Origin: Bacillota bacterium
GTDB lineage: Bacteria > Bacillota > DTU030 > DUMP01
Direction: 5' to 3'
NCBI GenBank assembly: GCA_030154105.1
Contig: JASKKP010000008.1
Coordinates: 1 to 64,000, forward strand
DNA length: 64,000 nt
How positions within the stretch are numbered: the stretch's first letter is position 1; each line of letters opens with the position of its first letter. The translations under genes were made by a program, and so were the position numbers. The notes beneath the pieces are model-generated. The model saw only the letters and a list, made by a program, of their open reading frames with translations, made no database searches and was not told the origin of the DNA. This document shows, in pieces, positions 42,416 to 51,686 of this stretch.

Positions 42416-43774
42416 TCAAATGGTAGAAACATCCGTAGAAGCAAAAAAATAAGGAACGGAAACCGTTCCTCTAGATACGACAAGGCTCTTTTCCAGCATC
42501 CATTCGGCCAACACGCCGAAACCGCGGCTGGGATCGTTGACAAATACGTGGGTAACAATACCGGCAAGCTTCCCGTCCTGAATTATGGGGCTTCCGCTCA
42601 TTCCTTGAATGATGCCCCCGCTCTTCCTAAGAAGTACGGGATCGGTGATTCTTAGAATTAGCCCCTTATCGCTAGGCGTTACTTGGTTGTTCACCCTTTC
42701 GATCTCCACTTGAAAGCGTTCGATCCGGTCGCGTTCTAAAACGGTATACATCTCCGCTGGACCAGGGTGAACCTCGCTGACCAGGGCTACCGGGATAGCT
42801 TCGGGAAAATAAGGATTGCTGAGGGGCGCATTCAGCTGGCCGAAAATGCCGAACTCCGTGTTGGCGCTTATATTTCCCCAGGCACTCTCTTCCGGCTGAA
42901 ATACACCTATCTTCTCACCCGGCCTACCTCTCATACCGGCCGTTATGCTGGAGATAAAGGCCTTGACTATGGACCCTTCGCGAATGGTAAGCGGTGTTCC
43001 GGTGTCGGGATCGGTGATTATATGGCCGAGCGCCCCATAACAACCGGTTGCCGGATCATAAAAGGAAAGGGTGCCGACGCCGTTGGCTCCATCACGTACA
43101 AAAAGTCCTATGCGGTAGCGGTTTCCGGCGGTAAGAACCGGCCGCACTTGTACCTCGTGTATTTCTGATCCCCGCTTGAGCTTTAACGTCAGGTTCCGTC
43201 CTTCTCTGCCGGCTTTGTCCACGGCTTGAGCCAAATCGCCGACCGTAACCAGTTGATTCCCATCAGCTTCCAAAAGTAGATCCCCTACGGCTATTCCGGC
43301 TTCCCATCCAGGAGAGCGAACCCGGCCGGCAACTCGGGAAAGGGCGTCGTGTCCGACCACGATCAGGCCCCGGCTGGTTAGGAGTACCCCGATGGCGTGG
43401 CCGCCCGGGATCACTTTCTTGGGCACTTGAGCCTCCACAATCACGCGTTTCCAGGGAATGCCGAAAAGCAGAAACTCCATTTCACTTTGTCCGGGGCGGT
43501 TTGATTCCAAAGTCAGGGGCCCGGTAAGATTAATCTCCGCCGGCTTAGCGGTCAGCCAGTGGTTGTTCAGTTTCAGGCTCGTGCCCTTGCGTAGACGCAC
43601 ACTGGCCGGCAGGGGGAGATTCAGGCGGAGGAAGTGTCTTTCTCCGACGGGAAGCTTGAGCGATGTCGGGAAGGTTACGGCACTGCGAAACTGGGGTGTA
43701 AGGGAAGTAATGACGATTAAGGTGGCAAGGGCGAGACCGCACCAACCACGTCGGTTGAGCCCGCTGCCGCTCAC
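42416..43774 (-). CDS. spoIVB: SpoIVB serine peptidase (S55)
   Basis: Forespore-secreted protease that triggers pro-sigma-K processing. The 452-residue protein has an N-terminal membrane anchor (residues ~10-28), a PDZ domain (~135-235, [19 protein letters not shown]) and the S55 catalytic region with YGALGHII (His) and [18 protein letters not shown] (Ser). A GTG start follows GGAGTGA. The last ~18 residues go beyond the usual family end and are encoded by a terminator-like hairpin, see findings. Confidence 0.95.
   Translation of the reverse strand: MSGSGLNRRGWCGLALATLIVITSLTPQFRSAVTFPTSLKLPVGERHFLRLNLPLPASVRLRKGTSLKLNNHWLTAKPAEINLTGPLTLESNRPGQSEMEFLLFGIPWKRVIVEAQVPKKVIPGGHAIGVLLTSRGLIVVGHDALSRVAGRVRSPGWEAGIAVGDLLLEADGNQLVTVGDLAQAVDKAGREGRNLTLKLKRGSEIHEVQVRPVLTAGNRYRIGLFVRDGANGVGTLSFYDPATGCYGALGHIITDPDTGTPLTIREGSIVKAFISSITAGMRGRPGEKIGVFQPEESAWGNISANTEFGIFGQLNAPLSNPYFPEAIPVALVSEVHPGPAEMYTVLERDRIERFQVEIERVNNQVTPSDKGLILRITDPVLLRKSGGIIQGMSGSPIIQDGKLAGIVTHVFVNDPSRGFGVLAEWMLEKSLVVSRGTVSVPYFFASTDVSTI
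42442..42470 (-). terminator. intrinsic terminator-like hairpin inside the spoIVB 3' coding end
   Basis: An 8-bp perfect stem AGGAACGG/CCGTTCCT with a 3-nt loop, then TA and seven T residues on the minus strand. It lies 26-54 bases before the spoIVB stop codon and just upstream of the spo0A promoter. Confidence 0.6.
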
Positions 43775-43830
43775 GCAAGGTCACTCCTTACCCAGGCTTA
43801 GAAAAAAGCTAACCTCCTTTCGCTAGGTGA

Positions 43831-43855
43831 TAAAAAAGAAACCTAGGAACAGGTT
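43831..43855 (-). terminator. intrinsic terminator of recN
   Basis: Stem AACCT/AGGTT with a 6-nt loop is followed by TCTTTTTT on the minus strand, about 50 bases after the recN stop. Confidence 0.55.
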
Positions 43856-43904
43856 GCCCTGCGCCCGGCTCCTTTATGCTGGTAGGAACTTTCCTGGGTA
43901 GGTG

Positions 43905-45659
43905 TTACTCTGCTGGTATGTTTTGAACAGCTAGTTGTTTTTTAAACTCTCTAGACGAATGCAGAAGTTCGTTGGCGTGTTCAAGAACTGCTGCCGTAAC
44001 CGCCTGCCCGGCCAGCATACGTCCCAATTCTTCTACTCGCCGTTCCGGGGAAAGGCGGACGACCTCGGTAAACGTTTTTCCCCCTCGGACTTCTTTACGA
44101 ATTTGAAAATGTACGTCGCCCATCGAGGCAATCTGCGGCAGGTGCGTAATACAAATAACCTGATGAAACCGGCTAACTTGGGCAAGCTTGGCGGCCACAG
44201 CTTGCGCCGCCCGCCCGCCTATGCCGGCATCTACTTCGTCAAAAATTAAGGTTGGAACTTTATCATGGACCGCCATGATGGTCTTTATGGCCAGCATCAC
44301 CCGGGAAAGTTCCCCGCCGGAAGCAATCTTAGCCAACGGGCGGGGTGGTTCGCCGGGATTGGCGGCCAGCAGGAACTCCGCGCGGTCGAACCCGTGCGGA
44401 CCGGGGCGCACCTTTATGCCCTCCCAGGGGAATCCTGCCGGGTCTTCTTCCACGTCAAGGGCTATTTGAAACTTGCTTTTGGCCATGCCTAAGTCGGCCA
44501 GCTCGGCCGTAAGCTTTTTTTCCAGGATTTGGGCAAGCCTGCGCCGGGCCAGGGCCAGGTCGGTAGAGCGGGCCGCCAGTTGGGAGGCGATGCCGTCAAG
44601 TTCTCCTTTAAGGGTATCCGAATCTTCCTCTGCGCGGGTAAGCTTCTCCAATTCCGCTGCGGCTTCAGCGCGGTAGGCCAAGATCTCGGCGATAGTCGAT
44701 CCGTATTTGCGGCTCAAAGTTCGGATTAGCTGGAGCCGTTCTTCCAGCTCTTCCAAGCGCCCCTGCTCCAAGGGAAAATCCTCTTGGTAGCGCCTTAATT
44801 CAGGGACGACCTCTTCCAGGCTGTAAAGGGCGGCCGCCACCGCTTCTTCTACGGCGGCGAGGCGTTTATCGATGGCCCGAGCTTCTTGCAAAAGGGCATG
44901 TGCCCTGCCCAGGGCGTCCAGCGCGCCCGGCTCCATCTCGCCGCCGTAAAGAAGCCCGTACGCGGAGCGGACCAGCGTGAGCAGCTTTTCTCTTTGTACT
45001 AGAACCCGCTTTTCTTCTTCCAGCTCTTCCAGTTCCCCTTCCCGCAATCTGGCGGCGTCGATTTCCTTGATTTGAAACTGCAGCATATCCTGGCGCTGGG
45101 CTCGTTCACGCGCCGTGCGGGCATAATCTTGAAGAGTCGCTTTCAGCTGGGAGTAGCGCTCATAGAGGGAGCGCACTTCGTCTACAAGCCGCTGGTGGTC
45201 GGGCCCGCCAAAGGCGTCGAGAAATTCTAGATGGGTTCCTGGTTGTAAGAGGCGTTGATGCTGGTGTTGGCCGTGAATATCTACGAGAAGAGAGGCAATT
45301 TCTCTGAGCTGGGCCGTAGTAACCAGGTGGCTGTTCACCCGGCAGACGTTCCGGCCGGAGCTATTTAGCTCGCGCGTGAGAACCAAGGTGTTTTCTTCCG
45401 CCGGAATCCCTTGTGCCTCTAGGACCCTTTCTACCGGATGGCCGCGCGGAAAGCTGAAGCAGGCTTCAACGCGGGCCGAGTTTGCACCGGAGCGAATATA
45501 GTCGGCAGAAGCGCGCTCGCCCAAAGCCACCCCCAAGGCGTCGATAATGATGGATTTACCGGCGCCGGTTTCACCGGTGAGGACGTTGAGGCCGGGTTCA
45601 AACTCAAGAGACAGGTTGTCGATCAAGGCGAAGTTGTGGACGGCTAGGGCTTCCAACAT
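43905..45659 (-). CDS. recN: DNA repair protein RecN
   Basis: SMC-like ATPase recruited to double-strand breaks. The 584-residue protein has Walker A NVLTGETGAGKSIIIDAL and Q-loop region DIHGQHQHQRLL. Two coiled-coil arms (~150-380) follow, then the signature IASGGELSRVMLAIK, Walker B TLIFDEVDAGIGG and ITHLPQIASMGD. GAGGTGG precedes the ATG. It lies ten bases after argR, the standard argR-recN-spoIVB-spo0A order. Confidence 0.97.
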   Translation of the reverse strand: MLEALAVHNFALIDNLSLEFEPGLNVLTGETGAGKSIIIDALGVALGERASADYIRSGANSARVEACFSFPRGHPVERVLEAQGIPAEENTLVLTRELNSSGRNVCRVNSHLVTTAQLREIASLLVDIHGQHQHQRLLQPGTHLEFLDAFGGPDHQRLVDEVRSLYERYSQLKATLQDYARTARERAQRQDMLQFQIKEIDAARLREGELEELEEEKRVLVQREKLLTLVRSAYGLLYGGEMEPGALDALGRAHALLQEARAIDKRLAAVEEAVAAALYSLEEVVPELRRYQEDFPLEQGRLEELEERLQLIRTLSRKYGSTIAEILAYRAEAAAELEKLTRAEEDSDTLKGELDGIASQLAARSTDLALARRRLAQILEKKLTAELADLGMAKSKFQIALDVEEDPAGFPWEGIKVRPGPHGFDRAEFLLAANPGEPPRPLAKIASGGELSRVMLAIKTIMAVHDKVPTLIFDEVDAGIGGRAAQAVAAKLAQVSRFHQVICITHLPQIASMGDVHFQIRKEVRGGKTFTEVVRLSPERRVEELGRMLAGQAVTAAVLEHANELLHSSREFKKQLAVQNIPAE

Positions 45660-45669
45660 GGTACCACCT

Positions 45670-46122
45670 CTAACCCATTAGCTGCTCAAAGCCCTTTAGC
45701 ACTTCCGGGACCTTTTCCTTCTGCTTTACCACCACCAAGATGGTGTCATCGCCGGCGACGGTGCCGATGACGTCCTCCCAATCCAGGTTGTCGATGGCCG
45801 ACCCTACTGCCTGGGCCGAACCTGGTAAGCACTTGACCACGATGAGGTTCTCGCTGCTGTCCATGCTGATGACCGATTCTCGGAAAATGCGCCGTAGGCG
45901 CGGCTCGATGGTTCCTTTAGGGAGCTCCGGCGGAAGGGCGTAGCGGTAACGGTCTTGACCGGCCGGGACCTTGATAAGCCGAAGTTCTTTTATATCCCGG
46001 GAGACGGTGGCCTGCGTTACTTCAAAGCCGCTTTGGCTTAAGAGTTCGGCAAGCTCCTCCTGAGTCTCGATGGGACGGGAATTAATGAGCTCTAAGATTT
46101 TCATTTGGCGCCGTACTTTCAT
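45670..46122 (-). CDS. argR: arginine repressor ArgR/AhrC
   Basis: A 150-residue hexameric, arginine-responsive regulator. The N-terminal winged helix carries TQEELAELLSQSGFEVTQATVSRDIKEL. The C-terminal arginine-binding part has GSAQAVGSAIDNLDWEDVIGTVAGDDTILV with the paired Asp residues. GGAGGG precedes the ATG. It is placed between nadK and recN; no arginine genes are in the window. Confidence 0.96.
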   Translation of the reverse strand: MKVRRQMKILELINSRPIETQEELAELLSQSGFEVTQATVSRDIKELRLIKVPAGQDRYRYALPPELPKGTIEPRLRRIFRESVISMDSSENLIVVKCLPGSAQAVGSAIDNLDWEDVIGTVAGDDTILVVVKQKEKVPEVLKGFEQLMG

Positions 46123-46165
46123 TTACAAATCCCTCCTCTCGCTTTCGTCTCCTTTGAATTCTGGA

Positions 46166-47038
46166 TCAAGCCTGGGCAATGGGGATATCCTGCAACCTAG
46201 TACGCAAAATCCGGTAAAAACTTTGCCCCGGCAGCCGTACCAACTTCGCTTTACACGTTGCCCGGGTAACCACAATGCGGTCTTCTGGCTCCAGCGGGTA
46301 ACCTTTCTGCCCGTCCACTGTAAGCATCACATCCCCGTGGTCGGAGTTCACCACCGCTTGTAACGTTTCCTGTCCGGAAATCACTATGCTGCGCGCCGAC
46401 AGAGTGTGCGGGCAGATGGGAGTGATAATGAGGCAGTCAAGGGAAGGATTGAGAATGGGGCCTCCTGCGGAAAGCGAGTAGGCCGTAGATCCGGTTGCCG
46501 TAGCCACTATTATACCATCACCGGGGTAGGTGGTTAGGTATTCATCATCGATGTAGCAGGAGACGGAAATGATACGGGCAAAGGCCCCTTTCGTGATAAC
46601 CACATCGTTCAGGGCCAGGGATTCCTCGACCAACTGGTCCCGACGCCAGATCCCGGCCTTAAGGAGCGTGCGCTCATCGATGCTGCAGCGGCCGCCCACC
46701 AGGTCGGCAAGCACCGTTTCTAGTTGTTCCGGCTCTGCCGCGGTAAGAAAGCCCAAGCGCCCCAAATTAATCCCCAGTACCGGTACCCCTGCTTCGGCAA
46801 AAAGCCTGGCCGCCCCGAGCAGAGTACCGTCGCCCCCCAGAGAAATGACCAGGTCCGCCCGTTGGCGCAACTCCTGCAGCGACGCCGCCAGCTCCGGATA
46901 GCCGAGGAAGGCGGCGTCGACCGGCAACAAAGACGGACCAAGGCTATGTTCCCGGCAGTATGTAACGATGAAGCGGCCCATTTCGCGTGCCTGAGCTTTT
47001 TCCTTGTTGACCACCAAGGCCACGTTTTTTATCTGCAT
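46166..47038 (-). CDS. nadK: NAD kinase
   Basis: Phosphorylates NAD to NADP. About 290 residues with ADLVISLGGDGTLLGAARL, GINLGRLGFLT, LNDVVITKG (family usually LNE) and ATATGSTAYSLSAGGPI. The ATG at 47038 lies eight bases after AAGGGG inside the end of the upstream gene, so the two are coupled. A frame running on to 47566 merely reads through that neighbour. Confidence 0.95.
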   Translation of the reverse strand: MQIKNVALVVNKEKAQAREMGRFIVTYCREHSLGPSLLPVDAAFLGYPELAASLQELRQRADLVISLGGDGTLLGAARLFAEAGVPVLGINLGRLGFLTAAEPEQLETVLADLVGGRCSIDERTLLKAGIWRRDQLVEESLALNDVVITKGAFARIISVSCYIDDEYLTTYPGDGIIVATATGSTAYSLSAGGPILNPSLDCLIITPICPHTLSARSIVISGQETLQAVVNSDHGDVMLTVDGQKGYPLEPEDRIVVTRATCKAKLVRLPGQSFYRILRTRLQDIPIAQA

Positions 47039-47559
47039 AACCATGTCCCCTTGCCTACAATGTAGACGCCAAATCCTCCGAGGAGGAAGCCGGCCAGGCC
47101 GGCAAGTCCTACCGGCAGGAGAGAACGCCAGGTAGGGCCAGGCCGGATAACCACCTCTTTTACTTTTTCTTTCTCCATGTCCACCAGGATCATACCATGC
47201 GGACGAAACGCCAGTTGGTACTCCAGGAGTTGGCGGCGTGTACGGGCCCAAAGCCGCGGGGCGGTACGACCGCTCTTTACTTCTACCACATAGGTGAAAA
47301 AACCTCGCCGGGCCAGAAAATCGGCTCGGATGGTGGAATAGTGAGGCTTGCCGTTCACCTTGATTAGGGTCCTTGCCGTAGGCTGGCGGCGCAGGACTCG
47401 AAAGCCGTGTCGCGCCAGTATGGCTGCAGCTCTGATTTCCGCCTGTTTGGCTTCGCGCCACCGCCTGCGGTGCAACCAGCGTCTTAGGCGAATAGAGGTA
47501 GTATACAGGACAATGACCCCGATTATAAGCCCCAGGGTGAAAACATCGCTTTGCGTCAC
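47029..47559 (-). CDS. membrane protein with PD-(D/E)XK nuclease-like domain
   Basis: 176 residues. A membrane helix at ~8-25 is followed by a basic linker. Residues ~40-125 have a restriction-endonuclease-like core: EIRAAAILARHGFRVL, then RADFLARRG with the motif Asp and YVVEVKSG (E-x-K). A second helix (SLLPVGLAGLAGFLLGGFGVYIV) closes the chain, so the core faces the cytosol if both ends cross. It starts at a GTG after GGAGGG and overlaps nadK. Whether it cuts nucleic acid is unknown. Confidence 0.7.
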   Translation of the reverse strand: MTQSDVFTLGLIIGVIVLYTTSIRLRRWLHRRRWREAKQAEIRAAAILARHGFRVLRRQPTARTLIKVNGKPHYSTIRADFLARRGFFTYVVEVKSGRTAPRLWARTRRQLLEYQLAFRPHGMILVDMEKEKVKEVVIRPGPTWRSLLPVGLAGLAGFLLGGFGVYIVGKGTWLCR

Positions 47560-47661
47560 CTTTCACCCTCCGTTTCTTAAATTCGCCGGAATAGAAGGAA
47601 ATCCTGTAGGCTTTGCCGGCGGCACAAAAAAGAGCCGGTCCCCTGAACCTAGGGTCCTGGC

Positions 47662-48468
47662 TCAGTTATTTGACCCTTTGTCCAGCTCCGCGTGGGCCGC
47701 AGCAACCACTTGGGCCAGGTCCGGCAGGGGTACGCGTGGACCCTCGCGGGCATAAAGTAGGTATTCGATGTTGCCTTTTGTTCCCTTAATTGGTGAAAAG
47801 TCGAGGCCGGCGCAGGTGAGATGTTCTTCAACCTCCATCAATACCCGTTTTAGAACCTCTTGGTGAAGCTCGGGGCTACGGACGATGCCGCCTTTGCCCA
47901 CCTTGCCTTTGCCGACCTCAAATTGCGGCTTTACGAGAGCCACAACCTCTTTCTTGCCGGTCAAGAGTTCTACTACCTTGGGGATTACCTTAGATAGGGA
48001 AATAAAAGAAACATCGATGCACGCCAGCTCAGGCAGCGGGGAAAGCAGGTTTTTTTCGAGATAGCGGATGTTGGTACGCTCGAGCACCACTACGCGAGGG
48101 TCTTGCCGCAGCTTCCAGGCCAGTTGGCCGTAACCCACGTCCACCGCGTAAACGCGGGCAGCGCCATGCTGGAGAGCACAATCGGTAAACCCACCGGTAG
48201 ACGCTCCCACGTCGAGAACGATTTTGCCGCGAAGATCGAGGCCGAAGCTTTTTATTGCTTTTTCCAATTTAAGCCCACCGCGGCTTACGTACGGCAAATC
48301 GGAACCAGTAACGGTAAGTTCTACATCTTCGGGCACACGCGTGCCCGGTTTTAAAACCGGACGCCCCCCCACCAAAACCTCTCCGGCCAGAACCCTGGCC
48401 TGTGCCCGTTCGCGGCTTGGGGCTAGTCCTCTTTCTACCAGGAGAACGTCCAGGCGTTTACCGGCCAT
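47662..48468 (-). CDS. tlyA: TlyA family rRNA methyltransferase
   Basis: A 268-residue protein probably methylating the 2'-OH of 16S/23S rRNA riboses. The N-terminal S4 domain ([19 protein letters not shown]) is followed by an FtsJ-type fold with [28 protein letters not shown] and [13 protein letters not shown]. The ATG at 48468 overlaps the dxs end by 11 bases; the longer frame is trimmed. Some homologues are annotated as haemolysins without good evidence. Confidence 0.92.
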   Translation of the reverse strand: MAGKRLDVLLVERGLAPSRERAQARVLAGEVLVGGRPVLKPGTRVPEDVELTVTGSDLPYVSRGGLKLEKAIKSFGLDLRGKIVLDVGASTGGFTDCALQHGAARVYAVDVGYGQLAWKLRQDPRVVVLERTNIRYLEKNLLSPLPELACIDVSFISLSKVIPKVVELLTGKKEVVALVKPQFEVGKGKVGKGGIVRSPELHQEVLKRVLMEVEEHLTCAGLDFSPIKGTKGNIEYLLYAREGPRVPLPDLAQVVAAAHAELDKGSNN

Positions 48469-50374
48469 GGGCTTCGGCCACCCGCTTAAGTTCTTCCTTC
48501 GTTCGCGCTTCGCCCCGGGCGAAGTAGACACGCATGGTTTCGCTCAATAATTCTTCTGCCAGCCCCGTTTCCAGCAGTTGTTCTTTTCGGCTGGCATGTT
48601 CGACGAACGTATCGCCCACTCCCAGCCTCTTCACCGGTACCGTAATGGCATTATCGCTTAAGAGCTCGAGCACGGCGCTGCCAAATCCTCCGGCCAGGAC
48701 GTGGTCTTCTACCGTTAAGAGGCGTGGATGGCTCCGCGCCAGTTCAAGGATCAGCGCCGCCGGGAGGGGTTTAATAAACCGCACGTCCGTTACTCCGACG
48801 CTGATACCGCTCGCTTCTAGGCTCTGGGCGGCGCGCAGGCTCGGGAGTACCGTGCTTCCCGCTGCGAGGACCATTCCGTCCCGGCCTTCTTTTAAGACTT
48901 CGCCTTCGCCCCAGCCGGGTTTTTGGCCGGTGTGATACGGCTTTTCGGCTTCCGCCCGCGGATACCGGATGGCCACGGGGCCGGGGTGATTCAAAGCTTG
49001 GGCGAGCATACGCCTGAGTTCGCCGCCGTCGCGCGGCGCCAAGAGAGCCAGGTTGGGTATTGGGCGCAGATAGGCTATATCAAACAGGCCTTGATGGGTG
49101 GCTCCGTCTTCCCCCACCAACCCTGCCCGGTCAAGACAAAAAACAACCGGCAGGTTCTGCAGGCAGACGTCGTGCAGGACTTGGTCGAAAGCCCGCTGCA
49201 GGAAGGTAGAGTAAATGGCCACTACTGGCCGTAACCCGGCCGCGGCCAGACCAGCGGCCAGCGTGACAGCGTGCTGTTCGGCGATGCCGACATCGAAGAA
49301 GCGTTCGGGGAAACGGCGGGCAAATTCGCTTAGACCAGTCCCGTGGCTCATGGCGGCGCAGACGGCTACTATGCTCCGGTTTTTCTCCGCCAGTTCAACC
49401 AGGGCTTGGCCGAACACGTCCGTGTAGGTGGTTGTCGGCGTTTGAACGGGTTGGCCCGTGTTTACGGCGAAGGGCCCCACGCCGTGATAGCGATCGGGGC
49501 TTTTTTCGGCCGGAGGATACCCCTTCCCCTTTTTCGTAAGCACATGGACCAAGACGGGCCCTTGGAGCTTGCGGGCATGAGCAAAAACATTCCGCAGGAG
49601 CCCGATGTCGTGTCCGTCCAGCGGCCCCAAATAGGTAAAGCCCAGCTCTTCGAACAGGGTGCCGGGAACGAGCATGAAGCGTACGGCATCCTTTACCCGT
49701 TCTACCGTCTTGGCCACCTGCGGCCCGATGGCCGGGATTCGTTTCAAAAGAAACTCAATGTCCTCTTTCAAGCGAAAGTAGCCGGGGTCGGAGCGCAGCC
49801 GGGTCAGATAGTTGGCCAGAGCGCCCACATTCTTGCTTATGGACATCTCGTTGTCGTTGAGGACGACGATGAGCTTTTTCTTAAGCTGGCCGGCATGGTT
49901 CAGGGCCTCAAAGGCCATACCTGCCGTAAGGGAACCATCGCCGATGACCGCGCAGATGTTTCCGTTCTCGCGCGCCAGGTCGCGGGCTATAGCAAAGCCG
50001 AGTGCCGCCGAAATGGAAGTGCTGCTGTGCCCGGTGCCGAAGTAGTCAAAGGGGCTCTCGCTGCGCTTGGGGTAGCCGCTGAGGCCGCCCTTTTGGCGCA
50101 GGGTTGGAAAGCGATCGGCACGGCCGGTGAGCAGCTTATGCGCGTAGGCCTGGTGTCCTACGTCCCAGATTATCTTGTCCCCTGGGCCATTGAACACGCT
50201 GTGCAGGGCTATGGTCAGCTCCACTGTTCCTAGATTTGGAGCCAAATGCCCTCCGTTCTTAGCCACGGTATCGATTATCACTTGGCGCAGTTCTTGAGCC
50301 AGAAGCCGCAGCTCTTTAACGCTCAACCGATTTAAGTCAGAAGGGGTGTGGATCCGCGACAGGAGCCCTGTCAT
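48458..50374 (-). CDS. dxs: 1-deoxy-D-xylulose-5-phosphate synthase
   Basis: First enzyme of the MEP isoprenoid route, joining pyruvate and glyceraldehyde 3-phosphate with TPP. The 638-residue protein has [36 protein letters not shown]-binding [18 protein letters not shown] with NDNEMSIS, and [16 protein letters not shown] stands eight bases before the ATG. It is five bases downstream of oapA. Partners ispA, ispH and fni are elsewhere in the window. Confidence 0.97.
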   Translation of the reverse strand: MTGLLSRIHTPSDLNRLSVKELRLLAQELRQVIIDTVAKNGGHLAPNLGTVELTIALHSVFNGPGDKIIWDVGHQAYAHKLLTGRADRFPTLRQKGGLSGYPKRSESPFDYFGTGHSSTSISAALGFAIARDLARENGNICAVIGDGSLTAGMAFEALNHAGQLKKKLIVVLNDNEMSISKNVGALANYLTRLRSDPGYFRLKEDIEFLLKRIPAIGPQVAKTVERVKDAVRFMLVPGTLFEELGFTYLGPLDGHDIGLLRNVFAHARKLQGPVLVHVLTKKGKGYPPAEKSPDRYHGVGPFAVNTGQPVQTPTTTYTDVFGQALVELAEKNRSIVAVCAAMSHGTGLSEFARRFPERFFDVGIAEQHAVTLAAGLAAAGLRPVVAIYSTFLQRAFDQVLHDVCLQNLPVVFCLDRAGLVGEDGATHQGLFDIAYLRPIPNLALLAPRDGGELRRMLAQALNHPGPVAIRYPRAEAEKPYHTGQKPGWGEGEVLKEGRDGMVLAAGSTVLPSLRAAQSLEASGISVGVTDVRFIKPLPAALILELARSHPRLLTVEDHVLAGGFGSAVLELLSDNAITVPVKRLGVGDTFVEHASRKEQLLETGLAEELLSETMRVYFARGEARTKEELKRVAEAHGR

Positions 50375-50379
50375 ACGGC

Positions 50380-50979
50380 TTACCTCCGGCGCTGATTTGA
50401 GGAACCCAAGAGTTCCCGTTTGAGTATTCTTTCCCCAAACGCAAAAACCTTCCCCACCTGGAAGGTTATCCAGTTAGCCTGCCTTATGGAGTAATGTTTA
50501 CTTACCGCTTTACCGCCGACCGTTAAGGCCGATATCACGGCCACGAGCAGGAGGGAAATTACGTCCTCGCGTAGGAAGGGGTAGCGCTGCACAAGGTAAA
50601 AGACAATGGTCGCCCCCGTAGCCCCGGAGAGCGTTCCGGCGATGTCCCCGACCACATCGTTACAAAAATTGCTGACGGCCGGAGCCTGGCGAATGAGGCG
50701 AACAGCCTGCCGCGCTCCGGGAATCCGTTTGGCCGCCATGGCATGGAGTGGGGGCTCCTCTGCTGCCGTTACCGCTACTCCCAGGATATCAAAGGCTATG
50801 CCCAAGGCGATGATACCGAAAAGAACAAGCAAGGCCAAAAAAAATGGTACCCTACGTACCACAACGCCGGAAACAATCCCCAGAAAAAGGGAAAGCCCAA
50901 AGGTTAAGAGGGCAACCTTACCGCCGTGTCTCCATATATCAGAGTTAGAACTTGAAGGTTTCACTTCACCACGCCCCAT
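50380..50979 (-). CDS. oapA: OLE-associated membrane protein OapA
   Basis: About 199 residues with roughly four hydrophobic helices (~25-45, 52-72, 120-140, 148-165) and the conserved-looking [26 protein letters not shown] loop, which recalls DUF21/CNNM proteins. It lies directly downstream of the large noncoding RNA and upstream of dxs, exactly where OapA is encoded in species with OLE RNA. I therefore assign it by context plus topology. OapA forms a membrane ribonucleoprotein with the RNA. The start is uncertain (ATG 50979 or GTG 50964). Confidence 0.75.
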   Translation of the reverse strand: MGRGEVKPSSSNSDIWRHGGKVALLTFGLSLFLGIVSGVVVRRVPFFLALLVLFGIIALGIAFDILGVAVTAAEEPPLHAMAAKRIPGARQAVRLIRQAPAVSNFCNDVVGDIAGTLSGATGATIVFYLVQRYPFLREDVISLLLVAVISALTVGGKAVSKHYSIRQANWITFQVGKVFAFGERILKRELLGSSNQRRR

Positions 50980-51032
50980 TGCCATGCTGGACGCTGAAGG
51001 CAAAAAGTATAAATATGTATAAAAACCTGGTG

Positions 51033-51645
51033 TTGACAGGTGGTAGCAGGAGCAAGTAAACGTTGTGGCTTAAGGTCTAGTAGGTTTTCCCAACAATCAC
51101 CCGACCGTTACCGCTCGGGCGGTTTCCCTTTATGATTGTTCTGTGCCGTCGCCGAACACAGGACTAGATTACCACTTAGTCCACACTTTAATCCTTGCCC
51201 TGCCCCAATCGAATTGGACAGTCTAGGGGTTTTCCCCGACAGAGTTCTCGTTTTCTAGCCTCTTTTGCAGCCGAGGTTTCAACAGCAGCGGCTTTGGTGC
51301 CCCTGGGCCCTCGGGTACCAAGCCGGACCTGTATCCACCCCGACCACGCAAGGCAGGCTACACTGCACACAGCAGCCACCGCATGCAGGTTTATTCCCAA
51401 GCCGTAGTAGCCTTAACCACGCACTTGGGTCTCCGCGGAAGGAGGGACAATGGCCACATGCCGTTGTGGTTGCCCGCCTTCCTTAACTCCCAGCACCAGC
51501 CGTATACTGGGCGTACACAGCCAGCACCAGGAACTTCATCGATGTGCCCGTGGCGGATTTTTAGGCCCGCCTTCGAAAACGAGAACCCTGACTAGAATAC
51601 TGCACCACCTGTCAGCATTAAGAGTTGTCATTGCTGTCGAACCCG
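51033..51645 (-). ncRNA. ole: OLE RNA (ornate large extremophilic RNA)
   Basis: About 610 nt with no credible gene on either strand. The ends pair as a long closing stem: 51035-51044 (GACAGGTGGT) with 51604-51613, extended by GCAG/CTGC past a one-base bulge. Internal hairpins are evident, for example 51092-51099 with 51133-51140 and 51141-51145 with 51157-51161. It has its own consensus promoter, is followed by a polytopic membrane protein gene (oapA), and lies between ispA/xseAB and dxs/recN/spo0A. Length, end pairing and neighbourhood all match OLE RNA as known from Moorella and Bacillus halodurans. Boundaries are approximate. Confidence 0.85.
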
Positions 51646-51651
51646 CCAAAA

Positions 51652-51680
51652 ATTATAACATGCCCTTTTCCCCGGCGCAA
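51652..51680 (-). promoter_or_regulatory. sigma-A promoter of OLE RNA
   Basis: On the minus strand TTGCGC (51675-51680), 17 bases, then a perfect TATAAT (51652-51657). The start is expected near 51645, about 30 bases before the closing stem. The -35 end is only seven bases from the stop codon of the PAP2-type gene (51687). Confidence 0.8.
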
Positions 51681-51686
51681 CACGCG

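Noticed and set aside
46166-47566. NAD kinase read as a 466-residue protein
   Set aside because: The extra N-terminus is the neighbouring membrane gene in another frame; ATG 47038 has a ribosome site and the family N-terminus.
49343-50233. A 296-codon plus-strand frame opposite dxs
   Set aside because: Antisense shadow of dxs without domains or ribosome site.
51033-51620. A miniature transposon bounded by the inverted repeat GACAGGTGGT
   Set aside because: The inverted ends could suggest a small mobile element, but there is no target-site duplication, and the neighbourhood, length, promoter and downstream membrane gene point to OLE RNA.
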